Below, in pieces: positions 1-6,265 of a DNA stretch of 7,414 nt. The position numbers and the translations under genes were made by a program. Each line of letters begins with the position of its first letter. The first letter of the stretch is position 1. The stretch lies in the NCBI GenBank assembly GCA_027451455.1, contig DAIDJI010000264.1, forward strand, positions 1 through 7,414, given 5' to 3'. The notes below the pieces were generated by a model. The model had not been told where the DNA came from and made no database searches. It worked only from the letters and a program-made list of their open reading frames with translations. Source of the DNA: Planctomycetales bacterium. Its GTDB lineage: Bacteria > Planctomycetota > Planctomycetia > Isosphaerales > Isosphaeraceae.

Positions 1-397
1 CGATCCGCCCGACCGCGGCGCCGATCGCGACGGCGGGAGCCGTCGCGTCGCACATTCTGAGGAAGGGGAACGGCCGGCGATACCAGTAGAGGAGCGATCC
101 GGCCACCCCGCCGGCGATGCAACCGTAGAAGACGTTTCCGCCCTGCCAGGTCTTGAAGAAGTCGGCCGGTTGGTGGAACGCTTCGGGGTGCTGAAGGAAG
201 AAGAAGAGTCGGGCGCCGATCACTCCGCCGAGGAAGAGCCAGGAGGCGAGCTCATAAACGGCGTCAGGCCGGACGCCCTCGCGTCGCGCTCTCCAGACCG
301 CCATCAAGAGCGCTGAGGCACACGCCGCGAAGATGAAGACGCCGTAACTATGGACCTGAACCCCGAGGCCGGGGATCACGAAAAGGATTGGCCGCAT
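1..397 (-). CDS. lgt: Prolipoprotein diacylglyceryl transferase, N-terminal part (cut by window edge)
   Basis: Lgt is an inner-membrane enzyme that moves a diacylglyceryl group from phosphatidylglycerol to the lipobox cysteine of prolipoproteins, the first step of lipoprotein maturation. The visible 132 residues start MRPILFVIPGLGVQVHSYGV and show the family order: the N-terminal PILF and HSYG segment, a first membrane helix, an RAREG-type basic stretch (RARREG), the helix WLFLGGVIGARLFFFL, the GGNVFYGCIAGGVAG segment, and the start of the AxGRI motif at the edge (IGAAVGRI). The catalytic region beyond GRIGCF lies outside the window. The ATG at 397-395 is preceded by a good Shine-Dalgarno, AGGGAGGG on the minus strand (412-405), about 7 bases upstream. 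The gene lies 69 bp downstream of gluQ on the same strand and is probably co-transcribed with it. Identification is by motif recognition; the part seen is intact. Confidence 0.93.
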   Translation of the reverse strand, partial: MRPILFVIPGLGVQVHSYGVFIFAACASALLMAVWRARREGVRPDAVYELASWLFLGGVIGARLFFFLQHPEAFHQPADFFKTWQGGNVFYGCIAGGVAGSLLYWYRRPFPFLRMCDATAPAVAIGAAVGRI

Positions 398-410
398 CGT
401 TCCGCCCTCC

Positions 411-443
411 CTGCCGGCGAAGAGACCCGTCGCGCGGCGGCAG
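411..443 (-). promoter_or_regulatory. Imperfect hairpin just upstream of the lgt ribosome binding site
   Basis: Arms CTGCCG (411-416) and CGGCAG (438-443) are complementary, and two further C-G pairs follow a G-G mismatch, leaving a loop of about 15 bases. On the minus strand the hairpin sits in the 69-bp gluQ-lgt spacer and its 3' edge touches the lgt Shine-Dalgarno. No T-run follows, so it does not look like an intrinsic terminator. In DNA this GC-rich it may be chance. Confidence 0.2.
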
Positions 444-466
444 GATGACAGGGACGGCCGATTCCA

Positions 467-1459
467 TCAAGGTCGACCGTTCTGGAGCGACTGAATCCAC
501 TCGGGCGTCACGACCCAGGGCTCGGGCCGGAGCCGGGCCAGATCGACCCGACCGATCCATTCACGGGGCCAGGCTGGCTGCACCGAATCGCTCCAGCCGC
601 AGCTTTGAAGGAGGGCGCCGACGAGCCGGCGTGGATCGACGCCGGTCTCGCGCAGGGTGGCGAGCTTGAGTGATCCGTCTCGCTTCGCCAGGCGACGGCC
701 GCCGGGGTCGACGGCAAGCGGGACGTGCCCGAAGGTCGGCGGTTGCAGGCCGAGCGCCTGATAGAGGAGGATCTGCCGGGGGGTGCTGGAGACCAGGTCG
801 TCACCGCGGATCACCTGGTTGATGCCCATCGCGGCGTCATCCACCACGACGGCCAGTTGATACGAAGGTCCGATCGTGTTTCGCGCCACCAGAAAATCGC
901 CGCCGACTTGCCTGGGATCGCCGATCGAGGGACCGAGGACGGCATCATCCCACGAGACGACTCCTTCGGGGACGCGGAATCGCCAGGCGAACGGCCGATG
1001 GTGGAGCGGCCCGGCCTCGTCGGCGGATCGACCCGAGCAGGTTCCGGGATAGCTGGGTCCCTCGTCCTCGGAATGAGGGGCGCTGGCGGCCCGGGCGATC
1101 TCGGCGCGGGTGCAGGTACACGGATAGACCCGTTGGTCGGCCTGTAGCCGATCGAGGGCCGTCGCGTACCGCTCGATTCGTTCCGATTGCACATAAGGCC
1201 CCTGATCGCCGCCGATATCCGGGCCCTCGTCCCAGTCGAGGCCGAGCCATTGGAGGTCGTCGATCATTCCGCGACGCGCCTCGGCGCGAACCCGGGTGGA
1301 ATCGAGGTCCTCGATCCGGAGGATCATCCGGCCGCCCTCGGAACGCGAGGCGAGCCAGGCGATGAGGAAGGTCCGAGCGTGGCCCAGGTGGAGCCCGCCG
1401 GTCGGCGACGGCGCCAGCCGGCCGACGGTTCTTCGCGAAGGTGAATCGTCCGATCTCAT
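467..1459 (-). CDS. gluQ: Glutamyl-Q tRNA(Asp) synthetase (GluQ-RS)
   Basis: The 330-aa product matches GluQ-RS, a shortened paralogue of glutamyl-tRNA synthetase that attaches glutamate to the queuosine base at the wobble position of tRNA(Asp). Seen in order: the class I opening RLAPSPTGGLHLGHART (residues 14-30, HLGH as the HIGH motif at 24-27), RIEDLDSTR (48-56), the zinc site CxC at 114-116 with YPGTC at 137-141 (C114, C116, Y137, C141), the VIRGDDL segment (216-222), and a KMSKS-like LAKRDGS (257-263). There is no C-terminal anticodon-binding domain, and the length suits GluQ-RS better than GluRS (about 470 aa). The zinc Cys-X-Cys...Tyr-X3-Cys arrangement also fits GluQ-RS. The ATG at 1459 has only a weak GGGGG ribosome site (1470-1466). 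It is the first gene of a probable gluQ-lgt operon and diverges from prfB. The function implies the host makes queuosine, which cannot be checked here. Confidence 0.93.
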   Translation of the reverse strand: MRSDDSPSRRTVGRLAPSPTGGLHLGHARTFLIAWLASRSEGGRMILRIEDLDSTRVRAEARRGMIDDLQWLGLDWDEGPDIGGDQGPYVQSERIERYATALDRLQADQRVYPCTCTRAEIARAASAPHSEDEGPSYPGTCSGRSADEAGPLHHRPFAWRFRVPEGVVSWDDAVLGPSIGDPRQVGGDFLVARNTIGPSYQLAVVVDDAAMGINQVIRGDDLVSSTPRQILLYQALGLQPPTFGHVPLAVDPGGRRLAKRDGSLKLATLRETGVDPRRLVGALLQSCGWSDSVQPAWPREWIGRVDLARLRPEPWVVTPEWIQSLQNGRP

Positions 1460-1549
1460 CGGCAGCCCCCGGCGGTTCCCCTGGCCCGCCCTTGACGTAT
1501 CCTGTTAAATAGAGGGGACGCGGCGAACCGATCTCGACGTCCGCGAATC

Positions 1550-1558
1550 ATCCTATCA
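1550..1558 (-). promoter_or_regulatory. Candidate extended -10 element for gluQ
   Basis: On the minus strand TGA (1558-1556) runs directly into TAGGAT (1555-1550), giving a TGnTAnnnT extended -10. No convincing -35 lies 17 bases upstream. It would start a transcript near 1543 with a leader of about 84 bases before the gluQ ATG. Position and orientation fit, but the match alone is weak evidence. The rest of the gluQ-prfB gap holds no other gene I can support. Confidence 0.22.
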
Positions 1559-1580
1559 CGGCGGGCCGGATGTCCCGCCG
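1559..1580. repeat. Perfect 7-bp inverted repeat in the gluQ-prfB gap
   Basis: CGGCGGG (1559-1565) and CCCGCCG (1574-1580) are exact reverse complements separated by 8 bases. The repeat lies upstream of the chosen prfB start and could fold in a prfB leader RNA. An in-frame ATG (1570-1572) sits in the loop. It could be an operator or leader hairpin, or chance in GC-rich DNA. Confidence 0.3.
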
Positions 1581-1603
1581 CGAAGTCTGTACCTTCCGCG
1601 AGC

Positions 1604-1609
1604 GAGGAG
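1604..1609 (+). promoter_or_regulatory. Ribosome binding site that sets the prfB TTG start
   Basis: GAGGAG lies 8 bases before a TTG codon at 1618-1620. This strong Shine-Dalgarno, and the fit of the resulting N-terminus (MDADLKRTARGVIDQ) to RF2 proteins, favour the TTG over the in-frame ATG at 1570, which has no comparable site. Confidence 0.7.
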
Positions 1610-1617
1610 CCTTTCCC

Positions 1618-2737
1618 TTGGATGCCGACCTGAAGCGCACCGCGCGGGGCGTGATCGACCAGATCCTCCATTTACGAGACTCTCTTTGACCTGGCCGACA
1701 AGATCTCGAAGCGTGACGCGTTGGAAGAGGAGATGAACGCCTCGAACTTCTGGAACGACCAGGAGAAGGCGAAGGCGACGATCGCCGAGGTGAAGAATCT
1801 TAACTCGCTACTGAAGCCTTTCGAGGACCTGGTCGGCCAGGCTGAGAACCTTCAGGCGACGATCGAGCTGGCCGACGAGGCTCAAACGGACGAGTTCGAC
1901 GATGAGATCCGCGCCGCCTGCGATCGGGCGCAGAAGGATTTCGTCTCGTTCGAGTTCCGGTCGATGCTGGGCGGTCCGAACGACCACTGCAACGCCTTCG
2001 TCAAGATCCACGCGGGAGCCGGCGGCACCGAGGCCTGTGACTGGGCCGAGATGCTGATGCGGATGTACCTGATGTGGGCCGAGTCGAAGGGGTTCAAGGC
2101 CGAGATCACCGACCGTGAAGACGGGGGAGCGGCCGGCATCCAGGAGGCGAGCCTCTATATCAAGGGAGAGTACGCCTACGGCTACCTCCGCGGCGAGTCG
2201 GGCGTTCATCGGCTCGTCCGGATCAGTCCTTACGACGCCGCGGCGCGTCGGCAGACCTCGTTCGCCTCGGTGGACGTCCTCCCTGAAGTGGATGATACGA
2301 TCGACATCGTCCTGAAAGACGACGATCTGAAGCGCGACGTTTTCCGATCGGGCGGTCCCGGCGGTCAGCATCAGAACAAGACCGAGTCCGGCGTCCGGTA
2401 CACCCACCTTCCGAGCGGGGTGGCCGCCGAGTCGCGAAGCGAGCGGTCGCAGCACAAGAACGATGCGAACGCGCTGGCGTTGCTCAAGGCCAAGCTGATC
2501 CGGATGGAGGAAGAAAAGCGCGAGGCGGAGTATGCCAAGAAGTACGACGAAAAGGGCGACGTCAGCTTCGGCAACCAGATTCGATCGTACGTTCTGCAAC
2601 CGTACCAGCTCGTCAAGGACGCCCGAACCGGTCATGAGGTCGGCAACCCACGCGCGGTCCTCGACGGTGAGATTGACGGATTCATCGAGTCGTACCTGCG
2701 GACCAAGCTCTCGAGCGCGACCGCATCGAAGGACTGA
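1618..2737 (+). CDS. prfB: Peptide chain release factor 2, made by programmed +1 frameshift
   Basis: RF2 reads UGA and UAA stop codons and triggers peptide release on the ribosome. Translation from TTG at 1618 gives 23 codons ending ILHLRDSL, then an in-frame UGA (1687-1689). A +1 shift on CUU (coding segments 1618-1686 and 1688-2737) continues as DLADKISKRD and gives 372 aa, close to E. coli RF2 (365 aa). Domains seen: an N-terminal helical domain, the core with AGAGGTEACDWAEMLMRMY, the stop-recognition loop SPY at residues 203-205 followed by RRQTSF (210-215), and the peptidyl-hydrolysis motif GGQ at 248-250 within RSGGPGGQHQNKTESGVR. E. coli RF2 has SPF at 205-207 and GGQ at 250-252, so spacing is conserved, while SPY and the Gln in RRQTSF differ from the commonest SPF and RRHTSF. 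Low RF2 slows termination at the internal UGA and favours frameshifting, a known autoregulatory circuit. The gene diverges from gluQ and is followed closely by an unknown gene. Automated calling may shorten it to TTG at 1721. Confidence 0.95.
1684..1690 (+). promoter_or_regulatory. Programmed +1 frameshift site (CUU UGA C) of prfB
   Basis: The sequence CTTTGAC is the canonical RF2 slippery site. In the upstream frame it reads CTT TGA, and after slipping one base it reads GAC CTG GCC, which enters the main RF2 frame. The UGA is the 24th codon (E. coli: 26th), and the following C makes it a poor terminator, as in other RF2 genes. The usual internal Shine-Dalgarno (AGGGGG three bases before CUU in E. 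coli) is absent; the bases before CTT are CGAGACTCT, with at most a weak GAG match. Confidence 0.93.
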
Positions 2738-2754
2738 GCCACTCGTCGAACACC

Positions 2755-3366
2755 ATGCCGACCGAATTCCAGTCCTTCTCCTCCGATGATCTTCTCCGCG
2801 TGGAAGGCCCGGGCCTTACCCTGGCCTTCCACAGGGAGGGGGATCGTTGGATCGAATCGATTCGCGGCCCCGCGGGCGCCCTGGTCTCCGCCCTGATCGG
2901 CGAGACCAACGATCCGGCGCGGGTGCCTCATCCCGTCTACCAGGAATGGCAGCTTCACGGACCGGAATCGGGCGCCTCGATCTGCCTGCTCCTGACCGGA
3001 CTCTCGTTCACGCACCACTTCTCGGCCGCGGTCACGATCGCCGCCGACCCGGTCGATCCGGCCGCCGTCCGGATCGATTTCGACGTGGCCGATCGGTGTC
3101 GATCGCCGGTCGAGAGCCTCGCCGCGACTTACCTTCTCGACCTGGGCTCGAGCGCCCTGGCCTCGGCCGATCCGGAGGGCATCGCCTGGGAGGTCCCGAA
3201 CGGCCGCCTCGAACTGCTCGCCGGACCGGGCGCCTCGCTCGCGATGGCCGAGGCCGGGCGCCGGGCGACGCGCGCCCAGATCGTCGCTCCGATCGTGCCA
3301 GGCGTCTTTACCCACCGGCTCCGCTACGGCTGGCGATGGACGATCGCCTCGGATCGAACTCGATAG
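2755..3366 (+). CDS. Protein of unknown function downstream of prfB (203 aa)
   Basis: I do not recognise a family. The frame is clearly coding: third codon positions are strongly G or C, and the product begins MPTEFQSFSSDDLLRVEGPG and ends WRWTIASDRTR. It has no signal peptide, membrane helix or cysteine motif. Alternating hydrophobic and polar stretches (for example LTLAFHREGDRWIESIRG and AVRIDFDVADR) suggest a mostly beta-sheet, cytosolic protein. It starts 17 bp after the prfB stop, with no strong Shine-Dalgarno in that gap, so it is probably translated from the prfB transcript, perhaps by coupling. Its last 43 bp overlap the 3' end of the convergent membrane-protein gene. A sugar-binding or mutarotase-like beta fold is possible but is only a guess from the look of the sequence. 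Confidence 0.8.
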   Translation: MPTEFQSFSSDDLLRVEGPGLTLAFHREGDRWIESIRGPAGALVSALIGETNDPARVPHPVYQEWQLHGPESGASICLLLTGLSFTHHFSAAVTIAADPVDPAAVRIDFDVADRCRSPVESLAATYLLDLGSSALASADPEGIAWEVPNGRLELLAGPGASLAMAEAGRRATRAQIVAPIVPGVFTHRLRYGWRWTIASDRTR

Positions 3367-5261
3367 ACGGCGTATCGCCCCTCGACGTGCAATAGCTCGA
3401 TCGGCCCGTTCTTTGATGGACGGTCCCTTCGTGGTGCCCCCGCGACGAGGTAATCGGCGCCCTGCCGCGCCGCGAGGCCGGCGCGGGCCTCGTCGCCCAT
3501 CGCCTCGTAGCGCGCCTCGACCTCGTGCCGATGCTCGCGATACGCCTGGATGAACGCCTCGGGCGAGCCGCGAAGCCCGACGTGGTCCTGGAAGCGTGCG
3601 AACCAGTCGGCCAGCCCCGCGCCATGGTAGGGACTTCCCGCCCGGTTGAACGCCAGGCTCCGCTGCGACCAGAGACGGAAGGTCTTCGGACCAGGCGGCC
3701 CGATGAACCGCGCGGAGGGTGGCGTGTTCTGTCGGCACCAGAGGGCCATCCGCTCGAAATCGTCCCGAGGGACCGCCGCAAACCGGCAACGCTCGATCAG
3801 ACCCCGGACGATCTCCAACCGCGCTAAGGGATGGTCGAGCGGGATCATCCCCGCGACCATCGCCGCGAGCGGCACGGCCCACGCCGTCGCGAAAGCGACC
3901 CGCCATCGTCGGGCGCCTCGACTGGGGTCCGTCATCGGCTGGACCCGGTCCCATCGCATTCCGGCGAGTCCGCCAATCACCAGAGCGACGATCAGCAGGC
4001 GGTGGCCGTACTCGGTGTCGTGATGGCCGAGGAAGTGGATCGCGAGCCCGATCATCCCGGCATAAACGACCGCCGGCAGCACTTTTCGTCCGCCGATCGC
4101 CGAGGCGGCCGAGACGGCGAGCTCGGCCAGGGTGACGACGACGAGGAGCCAGTCGCCGAGAAAACCGACCGCGAGCGCCGACGCCCGGATTCTGCCGAGT
4201 CTTCCTTCGTCCCAGAGTCGGACGAGTCTTCCGGCGACGAGCACGAGCGCGAGCCCCCGGGCGACGGTGCTCATCCGAAACGGCTGGAAGACGGTCGCCC
4301 GAAGCCCATGCACGACCTCGATGGCATACCAGGCGACGAGCAACCCGACGCCGATCACAACCAGCAGGATGGCCAGCCGGGTCCGGGCCTCGTTGGATTT
4401 GCGCCCCGCGCGCCGGTCGAAGGAGAGGACGGCCAGGACCAGGTAACTGAACCAGGCGAGCCATTGCGGCATCCGCCAGAGGTGCGGCAGCATGTGCTGC
4501 GGGCTCTGAAGCTCGACGCTCAGCATCCAGAAGAGATCGTCGGGCAATTCGCCCTGAAGGCTTGACCGCTGCCAGAGGTTGATCGCGAGCCCCGGCACGA
4601 CGGCCGCTCCCAGCGAAGCCGCGACCACCATCGCGCCGCGGATCCCTGGCCCCTGCTCCCTCGACAGAATTCCCCAGGCCATCCACGAGGCGGCCAGGGT
4701 CATCGCAAGTTGAAGTCCGACCGCCGGATGAACGACGGCCGCCATCGCGATCCAGATCGAGGATTTCCATCGATCGACCGAGGGCCGCTCGATCGCATCG
4801 GCGATCGCCTGCCATCCCATCGCCAGGGCGACGAGCCGATCCAGGACGATCGGCTCAAAGAGGTGGTTGGTCCCGATGTTCCCAGCCCGGGCGACGAGGA
4901 AGAGTCCGACCGCGACCCACCCGACGCCCGGCCGGCACTCGCCCGAGGCCGCCGATCCCATCCGCGCCACGGCCCGGCTCGTGCCGAGGAAGGTCGCCAC
5001 GAAGACCGCGAAGAGAGCCACCGAGAGCCCGAACGGTCGCGAGAGGAGGTCAAGTAGCGCGATCGATCCGCGATGCGGGTTGAATGCGTCGAAGGACCGG
5101 ACGAACGGATCGGCCTCGAAGACGCTCGGATCCTGGCGATGAATGAGGAGCGGAAGGCGGTAGGCCTGATCGCCCTCAAGGCTCCGGTAGCCTCGAAGTG
5201 ACAGGTAGATGCCCAGCAGGAGCAAGAGCCCCAACCATCGCTCGACCCCTCGGCGCTCCAT
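3324..5261 (-). CDS. Large polytopic membrane protein, GT-C-like (probably DUF6798 family)
   Basis: The 645-aa product from ATG 5261 starts MERRGVERWLGLLLLLGIYL, with a first membrane helix at about 9-23. Next comes a polar first loop with GDQ (30-32), DPF (51-53) and FNPHRG (60-65), then roughly 10-12 more hydrophobic helices up to about residue 475, including the stretch NIGTNHLFEPIVLDRL (129-144). The last 170 residues are soluble and include WCRQNTPPSARFIGPPG (508-524) and SPYHGAGLADWF. A long helical body, acidic residues in the first external loop and a soluble C-terminal domain is the plan of GT-C glycosyltransferases that use lipid-linked sugars. From memory, planctomycetes have such proteins with a C-terminal domain called DUF6798. 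Enzyme activity is inference. A GTG at 5354 would add 31 hydrophilic, arginine-rich residues before helix 1, and a candidate promoter overlaps that GTG, so 5261 is preferred; its ribosome site (GGGGG, 5275-5271) is weak. It lies 113 bp after cvpA on the same strand. Confidence 0.85.
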   Translation of the reverse strand: MERRGVERWLGLLLLLGIYLSLRGYRSLEGDQAYRLPLLIHRQDPSVFEADPFVRSFDAFNPHRGSIALLDLLSRPFGLSVALFAVFVATFLGTSRAVARMGSAASGECRPGVGWVAVGLFLVARAGNIGTNHLFEPIVLDRLVALAMGWQAIADAIERPSVDRWKSSIWIAMAAVVHPAVGLQLAMTLAASWMAWGILSREQGPGIRGAMVVAASLGAAVVPGLAINLWQRSSLQGELPDDLFWMLSVELQSPQHMLPHLWRMPQWLAWFSYLVLAVLSFDRRAGRKSNEARTRLAILLVVIGVGLLVAWYAIEVVHGLRATVFQPFRMSTVARGLALVLVAGRLVRLWDEGRLGRIRASALAVGFLGDWLLVVVTLAELAVSAASAIGGRKVLPAVVYAGMIGLAIHFLGHHDTEYGHRLLIVALVIGGLAGMRWDRVQPMTDPSRGARRWRVAFATAWAVPLAAMVAGMIPLDHPLARLEIVRGLIERCRFAAVPRDDFERMALWCRQNTPPSARFIGPPGPKTFRLWSQRSLAFNRAGSPYHGAGLADWFARFQDHVGLRGSPEAFIQAYREHRHEVEARYEAMGDEARAGLAARQGADYLVAGAPRRDRPSKNGPIELLHVEGRYAVYRVRSEAIVHRQP

Positions 5262-5338
5262 CGCTTTGGGCCCCCGCGTCGTCCCATCCACCCGAATCCA
5301 GGGCCACGACGGGATCCGCCGGGAGGGGAACGTCCGGG

Positions 5339-5367
5339 AGTGTGCCCAGGCCACGTCTCGGGGTCAA
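5339..5367 (-). promoter_or_regulatory. Candidate promoter for the GT-C-like membrane protein gene
   Basis: On the minus strand TTGACC (5367-5362) is followed after exactly 17 bases by CACACT (5344-5339). The -35 is near consensus and the -10 is weak (3 of 6). Transcription would begin near 5332, about 70 bases before the ATG at 5261 and downstream of the alternative GTG at 5354. The candidate lies just past the cvpA stop codon, so the membrane-protein gene may have its own promoter as well as read-through from cvpA. Confidence 0.33.
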
Positions 5368-5374
5368 CCTCACT

Positions 5375-6070
5375 TCACTTCGGAGGAGGTTCGGCGATCA
5401 CGGTTTGCTTCGCGGAGTTGCCGCGATCGAGGCGAAGATCCGCGTCGGGCTTGCGGGCGGTCTGGGCGATCGGGAGGGCGGGCTCGGCCGGCTGATCCTC
5501 GCCCGAGGGCGCGGGCCCCTTCAGGCCGTTCTGATAAATCTGACCGGCCAGGTGCTGGACCGGCCCCGATCGCCAGATCCGGACAGCCGGCCGATACTGA
5601 TCGTTCCAGGCGATCGCCTGCGAGGTTTTCACCTGCTCCTTCGCCCAGGGGATCGATTCCACCTGCTCGAGCCCGTAACGGACCAGCCCCGCGACGAGAA
5701 ACGCGGAGACCAGCGCCCCCTTCGTGAGGCCCAGGAGGAAGCCGGCGAACTGGTCGTTCCGGCTCCGTTGCGCCGGTATACCGGGGACCTCGGGACGTCG
5801 GGTCATTTTCACGAAGAGCGTGCAGAAACCGACGATCACGATATCCGTCACGCTGACAGCGAGCCACCAGAGGATGCGATCGACCCACTCGGCGGGGATC
5901 GCGGCGATGTATTCGCGGATGTGCGGCTTGACCTCGTCGCGCACGGGGGCCGCGAGGTAGAAGCTGGCGATCAGCCCGCCGAGGCGGATGAACTGGTGGG
6001 TGAACCCCTGAATCCAACCGCGGATCGCGGCGATCAGGATGAGGATGCCCAACGCCACGTCCAGACCCAT
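5375..6070 (-). CDS. cvpA: CvpA family inner-membrane protein
   Basis: The 231-aa product begins MGLDVALGILILIAAIRGW and has the CvpA layout: four membrane helices at about 5-22, 25-43, 62-87 and 110-130, with the conserved RGW-x-QGF turn between helices 1 and 2 (residues 17-23) and a Gly-rich GFLLGLTKGALVSAF in helix 4. CvpA was named for colicin V production in E. coli and is linked more broadly to envelope homeostasis; its biochemical role is not settled. The C-terminal 100 residues are polar and proline-rich, probably disordered and cytosolic, and longer than in the compact E. coli protein (about 160 aa). The start is set by GAGGGGG on the minus strand (6083-6077), 6 bases before the ATG. 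The open frame runs on far upstream of this start, but that part antisense to the divergent exported-protein gene has no family features. The symbol is by family only. Confidence 0.88.
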   Translation of the reverse strand: MGLDVALGILILIAAIRGWIQGFTHQFIRLGGLIASFYLAAPVRDEVKPHIREYIAAIPAEWVDRILWWLAVSVTDIVIVGFCTLFVKMTRRPEVPGIPAQRSRNDQFAGFLLGLTKGALVSAFLVAGLVRYGLEQVESIPWAKEQVKTSQAIAWNDQYRPAVRIWRSGPVQHLAGQIYQNGLKGPAPSGEDQPAEPALPIAQTARKPDADLRLDRGNSAKQTVIAEPPPK

Positions 6071-6189
6071 CGTATGCCCCCTCACGCGGCCCGGATTACC
6101 CGGATCTCGTTGGATGTCTATTCGTTGGCTGGCCTGAGTTCTTCTCGGGAAACGTTGCGCCGTATCCAGAGAAATCGGCCGCCGGGGCG

Positions 6190-6218
6190 TTGAAACTTGA
6201 GCCGGCGCCGGCCACGAT
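6190..6218 (+). promoter_or_regulatory. Candidate promoter for the exported protein, with a palindromic spacer
   Basis: TTGAAA (6190-6195) is followed after 17 bases by CACGAT (6213-6218). The predicted start near 6225 gives a leader of about 40 bases before GTG 6266. The -35 is good and the -10 matches 3 of 6 positions. The CAnnnT form of this -10 is also seen in the other candidate, at 5339-5344. The spacer holds a perfect 12-bp palindrome. The remainder of the 6071-6265 gap holds the cvpA ribosome site and nothing else I can support. Confidence 0.35.
6201..6212. repeat. Perfect 12-bp palindrome GCCGGCGCCGGC
   Basis: The 12 bases equal their own reverse complement and occupy the region between the candidate -35 and -10 of the exported-protein gene, where a dimeric repressor could block RNA polymerase. 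G/C-only palindromes arise easily in DNA of this composition, so an operator role is only a suggestion. Confidence 0.3.
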
Positions 6219-6254
6219 TGAGGGATCGTGAATCCTCCCACGCCCGGACCCGCC

Positions 6255-6260
6255 GAGGAG
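6255..6260 (+). promoter_or_regulatory. Ribosome binding site that sets the GTG start of the exported protein
   Basis: GAGGAG lies 5 bases before GTG 6266-6268. It supports this GTG, which is also the only nearby start that yields a complete signal peptide. Confidence 0.7.
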
Positions 6261-6265
6261 CCGCC

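Noticed and set aside
1492..1510. TTGACG followed by TTAAAT as a plus-strand prfB promoter
   Set aside because: The two elements are only 7 bases apart and no -10 lies about 17 bases after TTGACG, so the pair cannot act as a standard promoter.
1687..1689. In-frame TGA in prfB read as a pseudogene or sequencing error
   Set aside because: The context CTTTGAC at codon 24 is the known programmed frameshift of RF2 genes, and the rest of the protein is intact.
1808..2635. 275-aa minus-strand open frame
   Set aside because: It lies entirely antisense to prfB, whose identity is secure.
2632..4815. Very long minus-strand open frame (727 aa) antisense to the 203-aa gene and shadowing the membrane-protein gene
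   Set aside because: The product is arginine- and glycine-rich low-complexity sequence with no family motif, and codon bias supports the 2755-3366 (+) and 3324-5261 (-) frames. High GC removes stops from shadow frames.
5262..5354. GTG start at 5354 for the membrane-protein gene
   Set aside because: It adds 31 arginine-rich residues before the first membrane helix, has no ribosome site, and lies within a candidate promoter; ATG 5261 is more likely.
5198..6193. 331-aa plus-strand open frame
   Set aside because: It is antisense to cvpA and the start of the membrane-protein gene, and its translation is Arg/Gly/Asp-rich with no recognisable domain.
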